In this document: in pieces, positions 39,615 to 50,297 of the stretch
Layout of the letters: each line of letters starts with the position of its first letter
Numbering within the stretch: position 1 is the stretch's first letter
Assembly: GCA_005879805.1 (NCBI GenBank)
Contig: VBKL01000053.1
Location: forward strand, 1-64,000
From: Deltaproteobacteria bacterium
GTDB lineage: Bacteria > Myxococcota > Myxococcia > Myxococcales > 40CM-4-68-19
DNA: 64,000 bases
Reading direction: 5' to 3'
The notes under the pieces: generated by a model
What the model was told of the DNA's origin: nothing
Seen by the model: only the letters and a program-made list of their open reading frames with translations
The model's database searches: none
Position numbers and translations under genes: made by a program

Positions 39615-40220
39615 ATGGCCCCGGCGCGGCGAGCGGGAGATCTGGAGCGGGCGGCGCTCGCCCGCAACGACCGCTACTTGCAGGAGTTCGTCGAGGCTCT
39701 GAATCTCTGCCCGTTCGCGAAGCGCTGCCGCGAAGAAGGCCGCCTCGTCCGGCGGGTGATCCTGGACGACTACCTGCTCCCGGCCCTTCTACGAGCGGCG
39801 GCGGAGGTGGAGACGCTGCCGGAGAAGCAGTGTGAGGTCGCGCTGTTCCTCCTGCCCGGGTTCGCGGACGGACCGGCGGCGTTGCTCGAGGTCTGCGCCG
39901 AGGTGCGCCGGCACTTGCGCCTGTTCCACTGCGTCGCCTTCCATCCCGCGTTGAAGGCGGACTTCTCGACCGAGAACCGCGCCGTCCAGTTCCTGCGCCG
40001 GGCGCCGGACCCGACCTTGCAACTCGTGCGCGTCGCCACGCTGGACCGCGTTCGCGGCGAACGGACCGGCGGCACGGTTTACCTCGGAAATGCCGCGGTC
40101 AAGGACCTCCACCTGCCCCCGAGCCTCTCCGAGGAGATCGCCCGGGCGAACCTCGCCACCATCCTCGAGCATGGCCCCGCGACACTCACGAACCTTTTGC
40201 AATCCTTCGCGGTCCGCTAA
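39615..40220 (+). CDS. DUF1415-like family protein
   Basis: RNDRYLQEFVEALNLCPFAKRCREEGRLVRRV...FHPALKADFSTENRAVQFLRRAPDPTLQLVR. Confidence 0.75.
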   Translation: MAPARRAGDLERAALARNDRYLQEFVEALNLCPFAKRCREEGRLVRRVILDDYLLPALLRAAAEVETLPEKQCEVALFLLPGFADGPAALLEVCAEVRRHLRLFHCVAFHPALKADFSTENRAVQFLRRAPDPTLQLVRVATLDRVRGERTGGTVYLGNAAVKDLHLPPSLSEEIARANLATILEHGPATLTNLLQSFAVR

Positions 40221-40230
40221 GGAGATCCGC

Positions 40231-41317
40231 ATGCGATTCGAATCGTCCTCGCTGCTTGCCGTCCTGCTCGTCGTCGGTCCGGCGTCCGCGCAGATCGCGG
40301 TTACCTCGAACGACAACAAGGTCAACCTCGTGAACGGCGTGGTGAAGATTGTCGCCGATCCGAAACCGGACACGGTGACGATCCTCGACCTGAAGGCATC
40401 GCCGCCCAAGGTGATCGGCGAGGCCGAGGCGCCGGGAAGTGTCGTGGGCCCTCCGTTCAGCGTCGCCATCACGCCCGACGAGGGGCTGGCGCTGGTGACG
40501 TCCTCGCAGAAGGTCGATCCCGCCGATCCAACGAAGACGATTCCCGACAACCACCTCTCGGTCATCGACCTGCGCGCCAAACCGCCCGCCGTGATCGCGA
40601 AGCTCGAAACCGGCAAGGGGCCGTCGGGAGTCTCGATCAACCGCCAGGGCACTCTCGCGCTCGTGGCCAACCGCAATGGGGGCTCGATCTCCACCGGACG
40701 GGCGCCTCGCGCTCGCGACCCGCGACGGAGACGACCGCATCTCGGTCCTTTCCATCGACGGGAGCAAGGTCGAGTACACGAAGCGGGACGTCTACGCCGG
40801 GCTCCGGCCCTACGGCGTCGACATCGCCAAGGACGGGAAGATCGCCGTGGTCGCGAACATCGGCCGCAGCCTTGGTGACAGCGACACGGTGAGCGTCATC
40901 GACCTCGAGGCGAAGCCGCCGCGGGTGGTGGAGACCACGACCGTCGGTCAGACCCCCGAGGGCCTCAGGATCTCACCCGACGGGAAGCTGGTCGGCGTGG
41001 TGGTCGTGAACGGGAGCAACAAACCTCCGGACTCGCCGTTCTTCAACGACCACGGCAAGCTCGTGCTCTTCAAGGTCGCGGGCAAGTCGCTGAAAAAGGT
41101 CGCCGAAGCGCCCATCGGTCACTGGTCCCAGGGCGTCCTCTTCACTCCCGACAACAAGACCATCCTGGTCTGCAACATGGTGGAGAAGAACCTCACCGTG
41201 TTCCGCTTCGACGGCTCGAAGCTGCGGCAGACGGGGACGGTGAGCGTCAGCGGCGGTCCGGTCGCGGTGCGACTCGCGGACAAGCCGGCAGGAGTGCGGG
41301 TCGCGGATAAGCCATAG
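40231..41317 (+). pseudogene. Secreted beta-propeller (YncE/lactonase-like) protein with frame change near 40685-40695
   Basis: MRFESSSLLAVLLVVGPASA...GPSGVSINRQGTLALVANRNGGSIS, then PPDGRLALATRDGDDRISVLSIDGSKVEYTKRDVYAG... in another frame. Confidence 0.65.
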
Positions 41318-41324
41318 TCCCCGG

Positions 41325-42080
41325 CTAGGAACCCGCACCGCCGAAGTACCGTACCGCCGGGCTGCCCGACGGATAGAAGACTCCGAGCAGTCGCAACTCG
41401 GAATCGCCGGCGTTCTCCACGCAATGCACCTGCCGGCGCGGCAGGTAGATGCAGGACCCACGCTCGATGGGCGTCGATTTGTCCCCCGCCCACATCCGGC
41501 CGCGGCCGCTCAGGAGGCAGAGCACCTCTTCATACTCGTGGTAGTGGTCGGGCGCGCGGCCCGGAGGGATGGCGCCGACGAACTGCGTGACCTGCGCGCT
41601 GCCGATGTGATGGTCGACGAGCACGCGATACCAACGGTCGCCGGTCTCTTCAGATTTGCAATCGTCGAGGCGCACCACTCTAGGCGGCGCGCCGCCTGTT
41701 GCCATGGGCGCCGATTCGCCCGGGTCGGGACAGCGCGAGCTGACGATCGTCATCGGTTCGGAATTGAGGATATCGAAGCGCGCCCCCGGCGGAATGTAGA
41801 TGCTGGCATCGGGTGCGATGGGCTGCGAACCGCTTTCGAAGCGCAGCATGCCTTTGCCCTCGAAGACGTACAGGACCTCGTCGCAGGCCGCGCCGCCGAG
41901 CGTGGGCGACCGGCCCGGACCGACTTCCAGGACGCGCAGCGAGATGGCAGCCGCACCGTTTGCGCGGCCGATCTGCTGAAAGGCACGCACGGTGCCGTGC
42001 TCTCTCGGCGAGCCTTCGTGGAGCAGGCTGACGCGGCAGCCCCCCTCGAGATCGACGGCCATGCGCGCAAAAACTATCAT
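41325..42080 (-). CDS. Two-domain cupin protein
   Basis: DEVLYVFEGKGMLRFESGSQPIAPDASIYIPPGARF and GRAPDHYHEYEEVLCLLSGRGRMWAGDKSTPIERGSCIYLPRRQVHCVEN. Confidence 0.88.
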   Translation of the reverse strand: MIVFARMAVDLEGGCRVSLLHEGSPREHGTVRAFQQIGRANGAAAISLRVLEVGPGRSPTLGGAACDEVLYVFEGKGMLRFESGSQPIAPDASIYIPPGARFDILNSEPMTIVSSRCPDPGESAPMATGGAPPRVVRLDDCKSEETGDRWYRVLVDHHIGSAQVTQFVGAIPPGRAPDHYHEYEEVLCLLSGRGRMWAGDKSTPIERGSCIYLPRRQVHCVENAGDSELRLLGVFYPSGSPAVRYFGGAGS

Positions 42081-42100
42081 GGCCGCGGAGGAGCCGCGCG

Positions 42101-43195
42101 ATGGCCGATCGGAAGACCCAGGGGATCAACGCCACCAACCAGGCCTTCATCCGCTACGACCAGGTCGACAAGAAACAGGAGTACCACCTGGCCGAGGGGA
42201 AGCATGAGGAAGCATTCGACGACGAGACGCGCGTCCAGACCTGCGACCTGGGCCGGTTCCTGCACGGAAACGAAGCGGACCAGAGAGCGTTCGCGGGCGA
42301 GCTGGGCGCGGCACTCCGATCGCTGGGCTTTGCCATCCTCGAGGGCCACGGCATCAGTCCCTCGCTGTACCGGGAAGCCGAGGAGCGAACCGAGGACCTC
42401 TTCGCCACCACCAGCCTGGCCGACAAGCTGCGCTTCCGCGCGCAGCGGCACGGCTCGGTCAACCAGGGATACTTTCCCATCAAGGAGACCAGCGGCATCC
42501 ATCCCGACCTGGTCGAAGGCTGGGTCTTCTGCCGCCGCGCGTTCGACCTGGACGGCGATCCGGCTTTCCGGTGGCAAGACTACTGGCCGCGCGCCGATGC
42601 CGAACCCTTCTTCCGCCGGCTCGTGCAGTCGCACGAAAAGCTGATCTTGCCCGTGATGCAGAGCCTCCTGCGCGATCTCGGCTGCGATCCGCATCTCTAC
42701 GACCGCAGGCTGACCCGAACCAACTTCGGGCAGCGGCTCAACTACTATCCGCCGTTGAGCGCGGACGACCTCGCGTCGGGAGCGGGAAGGATGCTCGGTC
42801 ACGAGGACGTCGATCTCTTCACCTTCCTGCCGGCTGCGAGCGTCGAGGGATTGCAGGTCTTGAATCGCGCGAACATGAAATGGATCCGGCTCGATGCGCC
42901 TCGAGGCTCGATCATCCTCAACACGGGCGACTACGCGCAGCGCATTTCCAACGACATCCTGCCCTCGACGACGCACCGGGTGAGCCTGCCTCGCGATTCG
43001 AACCTCCGCGCCAGGCCGCGCGTCTCGTTTCCCATGGCCGTCTACCTCTGGGAGGACGAAGTGCTCGAGGTGCTGCCAGGACTTGTTCCCCCCAAGTATC
43101 CGCCCATCAAGGCGTTGCCTTTCCATACCCGGATCACGAGCAAGTATTACGGCGACGACTACGCGGTTGCAGAGAGCAGCCTGAACGACAGGTAG
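42101..43195 (+). CDS. Fe(II)/2-oxoglutarate-dependent or isopenicillin-N-synthase-like oxygenase
   Basis: LGFAILEGHGISPSLYREAEERTEDLF...LGHEDVDLFTFLPAASVEGLQVL...ILNTGDYAQRISNDILPSTTHRV. Confidence 0.88.
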   Translation: MADRKTQGINATNQAFIRYDQVDKKQEYHLAEGKHEEAFDDETRVQTCDLGRFLHGNEADQRAFAGELGAALRSLGFAILEGHGISPSLYREAEERTEDLFATTSLADKLRFRAQRHGSVNQGYFPIKETSGIHPDLVEGWVFCRRAFDLDGDPAFRWQDYWPRADAEPFFRRLVQSHEKLILPVMQSLLRDLGCDPHLYDRRLTRTNFGQRLNYYPPLSADDLASGAGRMLGHEDVDLFTFLPAASVEGLQVLNRANMKWIRLDAPRGSIILNTGDYAQRISNDILPSTTHRVSLPRDSNLRARPRVSFPMAVYLWEDEVLEVLPGLVPPKYPPIKALPFHTRITSKYYGDDYAVAESSLNDR

Positions 43196-44454
43196 GTCGC
43201 GGCGAGGGTCCCCACCGCGACAGCGGAGAGTCCTGGTTGTTGCAAGACCGCTGCGAAGAACAGCATCGCGTACACGCCGAGAAAGACGAGCGGCACCGCG
43301 GGGTAGAAGGGCACGCGAAAGGGCGCTCCCGGATCGCGCCCACGTATCCTGAAAAGCACCAGGACCATGAAGCCGTCGATCACCAGGACGAAGACGATGG
43401 CGAGCGACAAGAGCCCCTCGAAGGTGCCGGTCGCCGCCAGCGCGGCGGAGAAAGCGCCCACCAGGATCATGGCTGCCCAGGGGCTGCCGCCGGCGTTCAC
43501 TTGCGCCAGTGCTCTTGGACCCAGGCCGTCGCGGGCGAGGCCGAAGACGACCCGGGGCGTGACGAAGAGGTTGCCGTTGAGCGAGGCGAGCACGACCACC
43601 AGAGCGAGCGCGGCCATCAGCCTTCCGGCGTGGCCGCCGAAGATGGCCTCGGCCACGTCGCCCATTACCAGATTCGAGCTGGCTACGCGTTCGAAGGGCA
43701 AGACCTGGAGAAAGGCGCCGTTGAGCAAGAGGTAGAGCACGGTCACGCCGGCGATGCCGAAGAGGAGAATGCGCGGCAGCGCGCGAGCGGGGTCCTTCAC
43801 TTCCTCGGCGATCTTCGCCGCGTCCGGATATCCGTAATACGTCCAGATCACCGATTGAAAAGCGATCGCCAATGCGCCCCAGGCGGCGAGGCCCGTCGGC
43901 GCGCCGGGCAGCGATCCTTTCCATCCCGCTCCACTGCCCGCCGCCGCGGCGATGCAGATGGCGGCGAGCAGCGCCAGGATCTTGGCCGCCGTAGCCAGAT
44001 TCTGGGCCCAACGGCCTACCGAGACGCCGAAAAGGTTCATTCCCGTGAGGGCGAGGACGAGGCCGGTGCCGAGGAGCCGCGTGCCGCTGGCAGGCCAGCC
44101 GCACAGTCGCGCGAGGTATTCGCCGCACACGACGCCGATGGCCGCGATCGCTGCGCAATAGGTTCCCAGCGCCTCGATCCAGCCGATGACGAACGCGGCG
44201 CGCCGTCCGAACGCCTCGCGCGCAAACACGTACTTCCCGCCCGCTTGCGGATATCGCGTCGACAGCTCGGCAAAGATCAGCGCTCCCAGGAAACCCACTG
44301 CTCCGCCCAGGGTCCACGCGACGAAGGTGAGGCCCGGCCGCCCGAGAAGCGCTGCCACGGTGCCGGGCGTCCGGAAGATGCCGGAGCCGACCATGATCCC
44401 GACGACCACCGCCAGCCCGTCGACCATCCGCAGGCTGCGCGCAAGCCGGAGCAC
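43159..44454 (-). CDS. APC family amino acid permease
   Basis: VVVGIMVGSGIFRTPGTVAALLGRPGLTFVAWTLGGAVGFLGALIFAEL; 431 aa. Confidence 0.92.
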   Translation of the reverse strand: MLRLARSLRMVDGLAVVVGIMVGSGIFRTPGTVAALLGRPGLTFVAWTLGGAVGFLGALIFAELSTRYPQAGGKYVFAREAFGRRAAFVIGWIEALGTYCAAIAAIGVVCGEYLARLCGWPASGTRLLGTGLVLALTGMNLFGVSVGRWAQNLATAAKILALLAAICIAAAAGSGAGWKGSLPGAPTGLAAWGALAIAFQSVIWTYYGYPDAAKIAEEVKDPARALPRILLFGIAGVTVLYLLLNGAFLQVLPFERVASSNLVMGDVAEAIFGGHAGRLMAALALVVVLASLNGNLFVTPRVVFGLARDGLGPRALAQVNAGGSPWAAMILVGAFSAALAATGTFEGLLSLAIVFVLVIDGFMVLVLFRIRGRDPGAPFRVPFYPAVPLVFLGVYAMLFFAAVLQQPGLSAVAVGTLAATYLSFRLLSATA

Positions 44455-44562
44455 CTGTGGAGGCCATTACTCCGGAGCTGGTCGCCGCGCTAGCCCTGTT
44501 GGTGCTGGTGGCGGTATCCACCACGCCATCAATCCGGCCGCCGCGAAGAGGGGCGGCCCGCC

Positions 44563-45054
44563 TCACAAGCGCACGCGGATCTCATACCGCCGGTTCTTCG
44601 CCTTCTTCGCCGGCGTGTTGTCCGGCTTGACCAGCGGCTCGTCCGAGCCCTTGCCCACCGCCACGATCTCGTTCTGCGGCACCCCCCGCGCGCCGAGCTC
44701 CTTGACGATGACCGCGGCGCGCTTCTGCGACAGGTCCTTGTTGTGCGACGCGCTCCCGGAGGTGTCGGTGTGGCCGCTCACCTCGAACTTGAAGTTCTGC
44801 ACCTTCGCGGCATTGAGCCGCTTCTTCGCGTCGATGAGCGCCCCGGCCAGGTTGCGCAGCTTCTTGTCGCAGCCCTTGTCGAGGACGTCGGTGTCGGTCT
44901 TGAAGCTGCACTGGTTCTTGCGCGACTCGGTGAGGAGCCGCTTGTTGATCTGGGTTTCCAGCTTCCCCGTCGTCGCCTTCCCGGCGGCCTGCTTGGCAAT
45001 GTCCCAGGGAGCTTGGGGAATCAGGGCGAGGATCACGGCAAGAATTGCGCTCAT
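44563..45054 (-). CDS. OmpA family protein
   Basis: [52 protein letters not shown]. Confidence 0.87.
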   Translation of the reverse strand: MSAILAVILALIPQAPWDIAKQAAGKATTGKLETQINKRLLTESRKNQCSFKTDTDVLDKGCDKKLRNLAGALIDAKKRLNAAKVQNFKFEVSGHTDTSGSASHNKDLSQKRAAVIVKELGARGVPQNEIVAVGKGSDEPLVKPDNTPAKKAKNRRYEIRVRL

Positions 45055-45159
45055 GGCGGCGCCACTAGCACATTCCCCGCACCGCGGCGCGGACCCGCCG
45101 CGAGTGTGCTAACTTCCGCGGCCGTCCACGCCGTACCTTCCGCCCGGAGGGCATCGCCC

Positions 45160-45498
45160 ATGGCGTTCGTCGTCGCCGAGCCATGCATCGCTTGCAAGTA
45201 CACCGACTGCGTCGCTGTCTGTCCCGTCGACTGCTTCTACGAAGGCGTCAATTTCCTCGTCATCCATCCCGACGAGTGCATCGACTGCGGTGCCTGCGAG
45301 CCCGTGTGTCCGACCAAGGCCATCTTCCCGGAGGACGATCTTCCGGACAAGTGGAAGGAGTACACGGCGCTCAACGCCGACCTCTCCACCAAGTGGCCCA
45401 ACATCAACAAGCAGAAGGAAGGCTTGCCCGAAGCCGAGCAGAACAAGGAGAAAGAGGGCAAGCGCGGGATGCTGTCGATGCAACCTTTCGCCGGCTGA
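45160..45498 (+). CDS. Ferredoxin family protein (FdxA-like)
   Basis: [62 protein letters not shown]. Confidence 0.94.
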   Translation: MAFVVAEPCIACKYTDCVAVCPVDCFYEGVNFLVIHPDECIDCGACEPVCPTKAIFPEDDLPDKWKEYTALNADLSTKWPNINKQKEGLPEAEQNKEKEGKRGMLSMQPFAG

Positions 45499-45499
45499 C

Positions 45500-46717
45500 G
45501 TGCGCGAGAAGGGCGAGTTGCTCGAGGCGGCGGGCGCCGGCCCGTCCGCGGCAGAACGTTACTGCCTCACCCCGCACAAGATGCGGGCCGGGCACCGTAT
45601 CGAGGTGCTCGTCGACGGGGCAGCGGCCTATCCGGCAATGCTGTCGGCAATCCTCGCCGCCCGCCGCGAGGTGCTGCTCGAGACGTACATCTTCGAGAGC
45701 GACGCGGCCGGACGCCGCTTCCACCACGCGCTCTGCGAACGCGCCATCGCCGGCGTCGAGGTCCGCGTCGTCGTCGACGGCGCCGGATCCTGGGGCCTGA
45801 CCTCGGCCGACCGGCGAGCGCTGCTCGAGTGCGGCGCGCATCTCGCCACCTTCCACCCGGTCGGACCCTGGCGGGGGCGCTGGGGATGGTCCATCCGCGA
45901 TCACCGCAAGGTGCTGGTCGTCGACGAAGAGGTCGCCTTCCTCGGCGGCCTCAACATCGGCGACGAGTACGCGCCACCGGATTGGGGCGGAAAGGGCTGG
46001 CACGACGTCCACGCCCGCGTCGAAGGTCCCGCGGTCCAGGACCTGCGGCGCTACTTCTTCGACTCCTGGGTCTACGCGAATTCCGACGGTGAGCCCGCTG
46101 TGCGTGCGCTGCCTGCCGCGCACCGCGCCCATCCGCCGCATCCGGCGCAATCTCCGGCCGGCGGAGAAGGCGCCCTCGTCCAGGCGCTGGTGGTAGGCCG
46201 CTTCCGCGATCGAAGGCTCATCGAGCGGAACTTCCAGCACGCCGTCTCCCTGGCCCGGAGCCACGTCTGGAGCCAGAGCGCGTACTTCATCCCCAATCGC
46301 CGCTGGCGCAAGACGTTGCGACGGGCTGCCCGGCGCGGCGTGGACGTGCGCCTGCTCGTGCCCCGGTACAACGACGTCCCCGGCATCCGCGACGCGAGCC
46401 GCTTCACCTGGGGAACCCTTTTGCGCGCGAAGGTGCGCATCTTCGAGTACCAGCCCACCATGCTGCACGCGAAGACCTTGATGGTGGATTCCTGCTGGTG
46501 CTCGATCGGCTCCTACAACCTCGACCAGCGGAGCCTGCAGTACAACTGGGAAGTAGCGCTCTCCATCGTCGATGCCGGCGCATGCCGGGCGCTCGAGGAG
46601 CAGTTCCAGCGCGACCTCCCTCGCAGCGAAGAGGTCAGCTTGCAAGCGTGGCCGCACCGCGGCTTGTGGCAGCGCGTTCGCGAGCAGTTCTTCTATTTCT
46701 TTCGCCTGTGGCTTTGA
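45500..46717 (+). CDS. Phospholipase D / cardiolipin synthase-like protein
   Basis: Two HKD motifs (DHRKVLVVDEEVAFLGGLNIGDEY; HAKTLMVDSCWCSIGSYNLDQRS); GTG start inferred. Confidence 0.9.
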   Translation: MREKGELLEAAGAGPSAAERYCLTPHKMRAGHRIEVLVDGAAAYPAMLSAILAARREVLLETYIFESDAAGRRFHHALCERAIAGVEVRVVVDGAGSWGLTSADRRALLECGAHLATFHPVGPWRGRWGWSIRDHRKVLVVDEEVAFLGGLNIGDEYAPPDWGGKGWHDVHARVEGPAVQDLRRYFFDSWVYANSDGEPAVRALPAAHRAHPPHPAQSPAGGEGALVQALVVGRFRDRRLIERNFQHAVSLARSHVWSQSAYFIPNRRWRKTLRRAARRGVDVRLLVPRYNDVPGIRDASRFTWGTLLRAKVRIFEYQPTMLHAKTLMVDSCWCSIGSYNLDQRSLQYNWEVALSIVDAGACRALEEQFQRDLPRSEEVSLQAWPHRGLWQRVREQFFYFFRLWL

Positions 46718-46743
46718 AGGCTCCCCGGTCGTATGCTTCGAGC

Positions 46744-47093
46744 GTGCTGGATCTTGCCCCGGGGCTGCTCATCGCCGTACCGCAGATGGAGGACCCGAAC
46801 TTCTCGCGCAGCGTGGTGCTCCTCATCGAGCATTCCGACATGGGCGCGATGGGCATCGTCTTCAACCGGCCGGCCGACATCAGGGCGATCCCAACGACTA
46901 CCGTCTCTGCCTGGGGTACGCGGGCTGGGGTCCCGGCCAGCTGGAGCGGGAAGTCGTCGTGGGCGGCTGGCTCACCGGAAAGGCGAGCGCCGAGCGACTC
47001 TTCGAGACCCCTACCGAGAGGGTCTGGGACGCCGCCATCCGCGATCTGGGATTCGATCCCGCCTTCCTCGTCCAGGCGGGCGGGCCGCAGTAG
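46744..47093 (+). pseudogene. YqgE/AlgH (UPF0301) family gene with missing middle; frame change near 46880-46890
   Basis: VLDLAPGLLIAVPQMEDPNFSRSVVLLIEHSDMGAMGIVFNRPADI, then NDYRLCLGYAGWGPGQLEREVVVGGWLTGK... in another frame. Confidence 0.75.
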
Positions 47094-47116
47094 CAGCGCG
47101 GGCCGCAGAGCGGCCC

Positions 47117-47617
47117 TCATTCCGGGGCGAGCACCTTGCGGTAGACGGCTTCGTCGGCGGCCGAGAAGCAACAGAAGACGACCTTCTCCAGCGAATGCCC
47201 GCCGGCGGCAAGGAACCGCTTGACTTCGCGGACCGCGATGCGGGTCGCCCGCTCGATGGGAAATGCGAAGACTCCGGTCGAGATGGCCGGGAACGCGATG
47301 CTGCGCAGGTCGGAGGCGAGGCGCAGGCTCTCGCGATAACAGCTCGCCAGCAAGTCGTCCTCGCCATGGCCCCCGCCGCGCCACACGGGTCCGACTGCAT
47401 GTACGACGTAGCGCGCCGGCAGGCGGTGGCCCCGCGTCCGCTTCGCTTGGCCGGTTTTCGCCCCGCCGAGCGTCTCGCACTCCGCCAGCAGCTCCGGACC
47501 TGCGGCGCGGTGGATCGCCCCATCCACGCCGCCGCCACCTAGCAACGACTCGTTGGCAGCGTTGACGATCGCATCGACGTCGAGCTTGGTGATGTCGCCT
47601 CGGACTACCTCGATCAC
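47117..47617 (-). CDS. Macro domain protein (O-acetyl-ADP-ribose deacetylase-like)
   Basis: [47 protein letters not shown]...[13 protein letters not shown]. Confidence 0.93.
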   Translation of the reverse strand: MIEVVRGDITKLDVDAIVNAANESLLGGGGVDGAIHRAAGPELLAECETLGGAKTGQAKRTRGHRLPARYVVHAVGPVWRGGGHGEDDLLASCYRESLRLASDLRSIAFPAISTGVFAFPIERATRIAVREVKRFLAAGGHSLEKVVFCCFSAADEAVYRKVLAPE

Positions 47618-48189
47618 GCTCGCCTCCCGCTCTCTCCGTGCACCACGGCCGCGCCGATGAGGTGCGCGAGCCGCAGCGCCTCGGGGACGTTCCCGCGATC
47701 GGTGAGCCGGCGCAACGCCTCCGCGGTCTCTTCGACCCCCGCCCCCTGCACCTGGAACACGAACGGCGGCACCGAATGGATCGGTCCCGCCCGTGAGATC
47801 CGCGCCAGCCGGCGCTCCGGCGAAGGAAGCCTGCGCAGCGCGGCTTCGAGGAGCGGAAGCCGCGGGGGTCGCCGCATCACCGCCACGCAGGGCTTGCCCA
47901 GGCGCGCGGCCAGGGCGGCGAGATCCACCACGTTGAACCCGCCGAAGGCGATCCCGTCGATGAGCACGATGTGAAGCTGGGGAAGGAACTTCCCGCCTTC
48001 GAGGAGGCGGACGATCTCGCGGGTCGCGTTCCATCCGTCGCGCCGCACCGATCCCGCCACCAGCCCCTCGAAGCGCGTCCCGGCGCACACAGCTCCAAAG
48101 ACGCGCACCTGTCCCGAGGCACGATGCGCGAAGGGAGCGTCGTCGAAGCCTACCGCCCGCAAGGTGCGTGGAGGGCGCGGGAACGGCAC
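47614..48189 (-). CDS. DUF99 family protein
   Basis: [47 protein letters not shown]...[22 protein letters not shown]. Confidence 0.85.
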   Translation of the reverse strand: MPFPRPPRTLRAVGFDDAPFAHRASGQVRVFGAVCAGTRFEGLVAGSVRRDGWNATREIVRLLEGGKFLPQLHIVLIDGIAFGGFNVVDLAALAARLGKPCVAVMRRPPRLPLLEAALRRLPSPERRLARISRAGPIHSVPPFVFQVQGAGVEETAEALRRLTDRGNVPEALRLAHLIGAAVVHGESGRRA

Positions 48190-48209
48190 CGAGGCACTAT
48201 ACTTTCCAG

Positions 48210-48485
48210 GTGACGGACGATCTGCGCCGCAAGGACACCGGTCCCCTCGAGGCGAAGCGCGAGCCGCCCGTCGTGGCGCGCCTGGTGGTCGAGATCCGCT
48301 CCGACGGCAGCCGCACCATCGCGCGCGGCGCGGCCGAGGACATGAGCACCGGCGAGCGCGTCTCCATCCAGGCGGAGGGAGCCACTCCGCTCGGCCTCGC
48401 TCTCTCGCTCCTCAAGTCGGCCCTCGAGTTGCCGGCGCTCGCCCGCACGTTCGCGCGCGGATTCTTGCCGCCGGCCAAGAAATAG
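48210..48485 (+). CDS. Hypothetical protein
   Basis: GTG-start 91 aa ORF in gap between reverse genes. Confidence 0.5.
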   Translation: MTDDLRRKDTGPLEAKREPPVVARLVVEIRSDGSRTIARGAAEDMSTGERVSIQAEGATPLGLALSLLKSALELPALARTFARGFLPPAKK

Positions 48486-48492
48486 GCGCTCC

Positions 48493-49233
48493 TCAGGTCC
48501 GCAAGAGCGCGGTCGCCTGCGCCGAGAGATCGGAAGGGCTGTCCGTGCACGGATGTCCCTCGGTCCAGAGGAGCTCCACCGCTCTGCTCTCGCGGACGAC
48601 CAGCTGGAGCGAAGATCGCGTTCCGTATCCCAGATCGTCGGCATGCACGCACGCGCCTTCGAGCGGAACCTCCCCATGCCGCTGCATCGGGGGGCGGAGC
48701 GTTGCGGCGGAAAGACCCGGATCCGAGAAGAGCGGCGCGCATTCGCGCTTCACCTCCGCCTCCCGAACGCCCTCTCCGGCTCCGTAGCTCCGCTCCGTCA
48801 CGACGAGCAGGAGGCCGGATAGAACCGGGCGGAATTCCAGGCGGACACCGTCGCAGACCGCGATCCACGCCTCGTTCGCGTCGGCGAAGAGCAGATGGAA
48901 GCCGTTGTGGCGATTGCCGGGCACCTTCCCGATCCGTTCCTTTGCCGCGCTGGCGGTCGCGGAGCGGAGCGCTTCGAGCACCAGCTCGCCGCGCGAGGCA
49001 CGTCCCGGATCGAGCACCGCGCCCCGCCGGTTGGTCAGGCAGGCGAACATGCCGCGGGCGTTGAGTCCCAGCCAGGTCCCGCCGCTCCTGAGATCGCGCG
49101 GCAGCAGTACAGGGTCGGGCCCGGGCTCTACTTGCGCGGCGCGAGCCGGCCGGGCGAGGAATTCGTTCCGGTTCCCAGTGGCGGCGAGGACGATCCCCGG
49201 CGCCGGACGTAGCGCGAAGACGAGCGTGCACAT
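48493..49233 (-). CDS. NRDE/TANGO2 family protein
   Basis: MCTLVFALRPAPGIVLAATGNRNEFLARPA...GGTWLGLNARGMFACLTNRRG. Confidence 0.9.
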   Translation of the reverse strand: MCTLVFALRPAPGIVLAATGNRNEFLARPARAAQVEPGPDPVLLPRDLRSGGTWLGLNARGMFACLTNRRGAVLDPGRASRGELVLEALRSATASAAKERIGKVPGNRHNGFHLLFADANEAWIAVCDGVRLEFRPVLSGLLLVVTERSYGAGEGVREAEVKRECAPLFSDPGLSAATLRPPMQRHGEVPLEGACVHADDLGYGTRSSLQLVVRESRAVELLWTEGHPCTDSPSDLSAQATALLRT

Positions 49234-49297
49234 GGGGGCGCAACCGTAGCAGATGAGTCATGCGGGTAGGCGAGTTGTGCTCTACAGTGCCGCCCCC

Positions 49298-50294
49298 ATG
49301 CCCACCCCTCGCAAAACGCAACTCCGCAAGCCGTTCCAGAAAGCGCGGCGCGTCGATCCCCGGCCGATCACCGGGCGCGAATCCGCCCGCGACCTCCTCG
49401 AGCACGCCTTCGGCGCTTATGTCGGCCGCCAGGTGCGCACCGCCCACGAGCTCATGCGGCGATCGATCGCGGAGGACTGCAGCATCTTCCTCACGCTGTC
49501 CGGCGCCATGACGCCAGCCGGCCTCCACCAGAGCTGCCTCATCCCGCTCATCGAGAACGGGATCGTCTCCGCGCTGACCACGACGGGCGCGAACCTCTAT
49601 CACGACGCCCACCGGATCATCGGGCACGCGATCCGCGAGGTGAACCCGAACGCGGGCGATCTGCAGCTGCGGCTCGCCCGCGTCATCCGCATCTACGATC
49701 TCGGGTTCTGGGAGGAGGCGCTCCTCGACACCGACCGGCTCTTCAGCGCGCTCATGCAGGGACCCGACTACCAGCGCAGCATGACCACGCCACAGTTCCA
49801 TGCCCTGCTCGGCCGCGATCTAGCACTACGCGCGGCACGAGGTGGGGAGCGGGCGTCTCGCCATCTGGATCCTCGGCGGAGGGGTCCCGAAAAACTACAC
49901 GCTCCAGGGCGAACCACTCCTCGATCAGATCCTCTTCGTGCCCACCACCGGTTTCGACATCGACGTGCAATTCTGCGTCGACCCGGTGGACAACGGCGCC
50001 CTCAGCTCATGCCCGGCGGGCGAGGGACATACCTGGGGCAAGGTCTCCGTCGAGGCGGTGGAAGCGGGCTCGATCTACGTGCACACCGACGTGACAGCCG
50101 TCTTCCCCTGGCTCACCCATGCGTTGCTCTCCGACCCGAAGATGAAGCGCAAGCCCAAGCGTCTGCTCGACTCGCTCGACGACGCCCGGTCCTTCCTCGA
50201 CAAGGCGGTTGCCAAGAACCGCGGCGAGCTGCTCAAGACGTTGCGCTTCCCGGGAGCCGCGCCGAAGCACGACCCGGAAAGCGTCGTCCGCTGA
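49298..50294 (+). pseudogene. Deoxyhypusine synthase-like gene with missing middle; frame change near 49820
   Basis: IFLTLSGAMTPAGLHQSCLIPLIENGIVSALTTTGANLYHDAH...FHALLGRDL, then HYARHEVGSGRLAIWILGGGVPKNYTLQGEPLLDQIL... in another frame. Confidence 0.75.
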
Positions 50295-50297
50295 TCA

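Noticed and set aside
43159-43195. 37-bp convergent overlap of oxygenase and permease genes
   Set aside because: Ordinary tail-to-tail overlap in a compact genome; both C-termini look plausible.
46725-46743. Possible fourth copy of the dispersed repeat (gtcgtatgcttcgagc)
   Set aside because: Only a short cgtatgct match, lacks the conserved ~40-bp remainder and is on the opposite strand.
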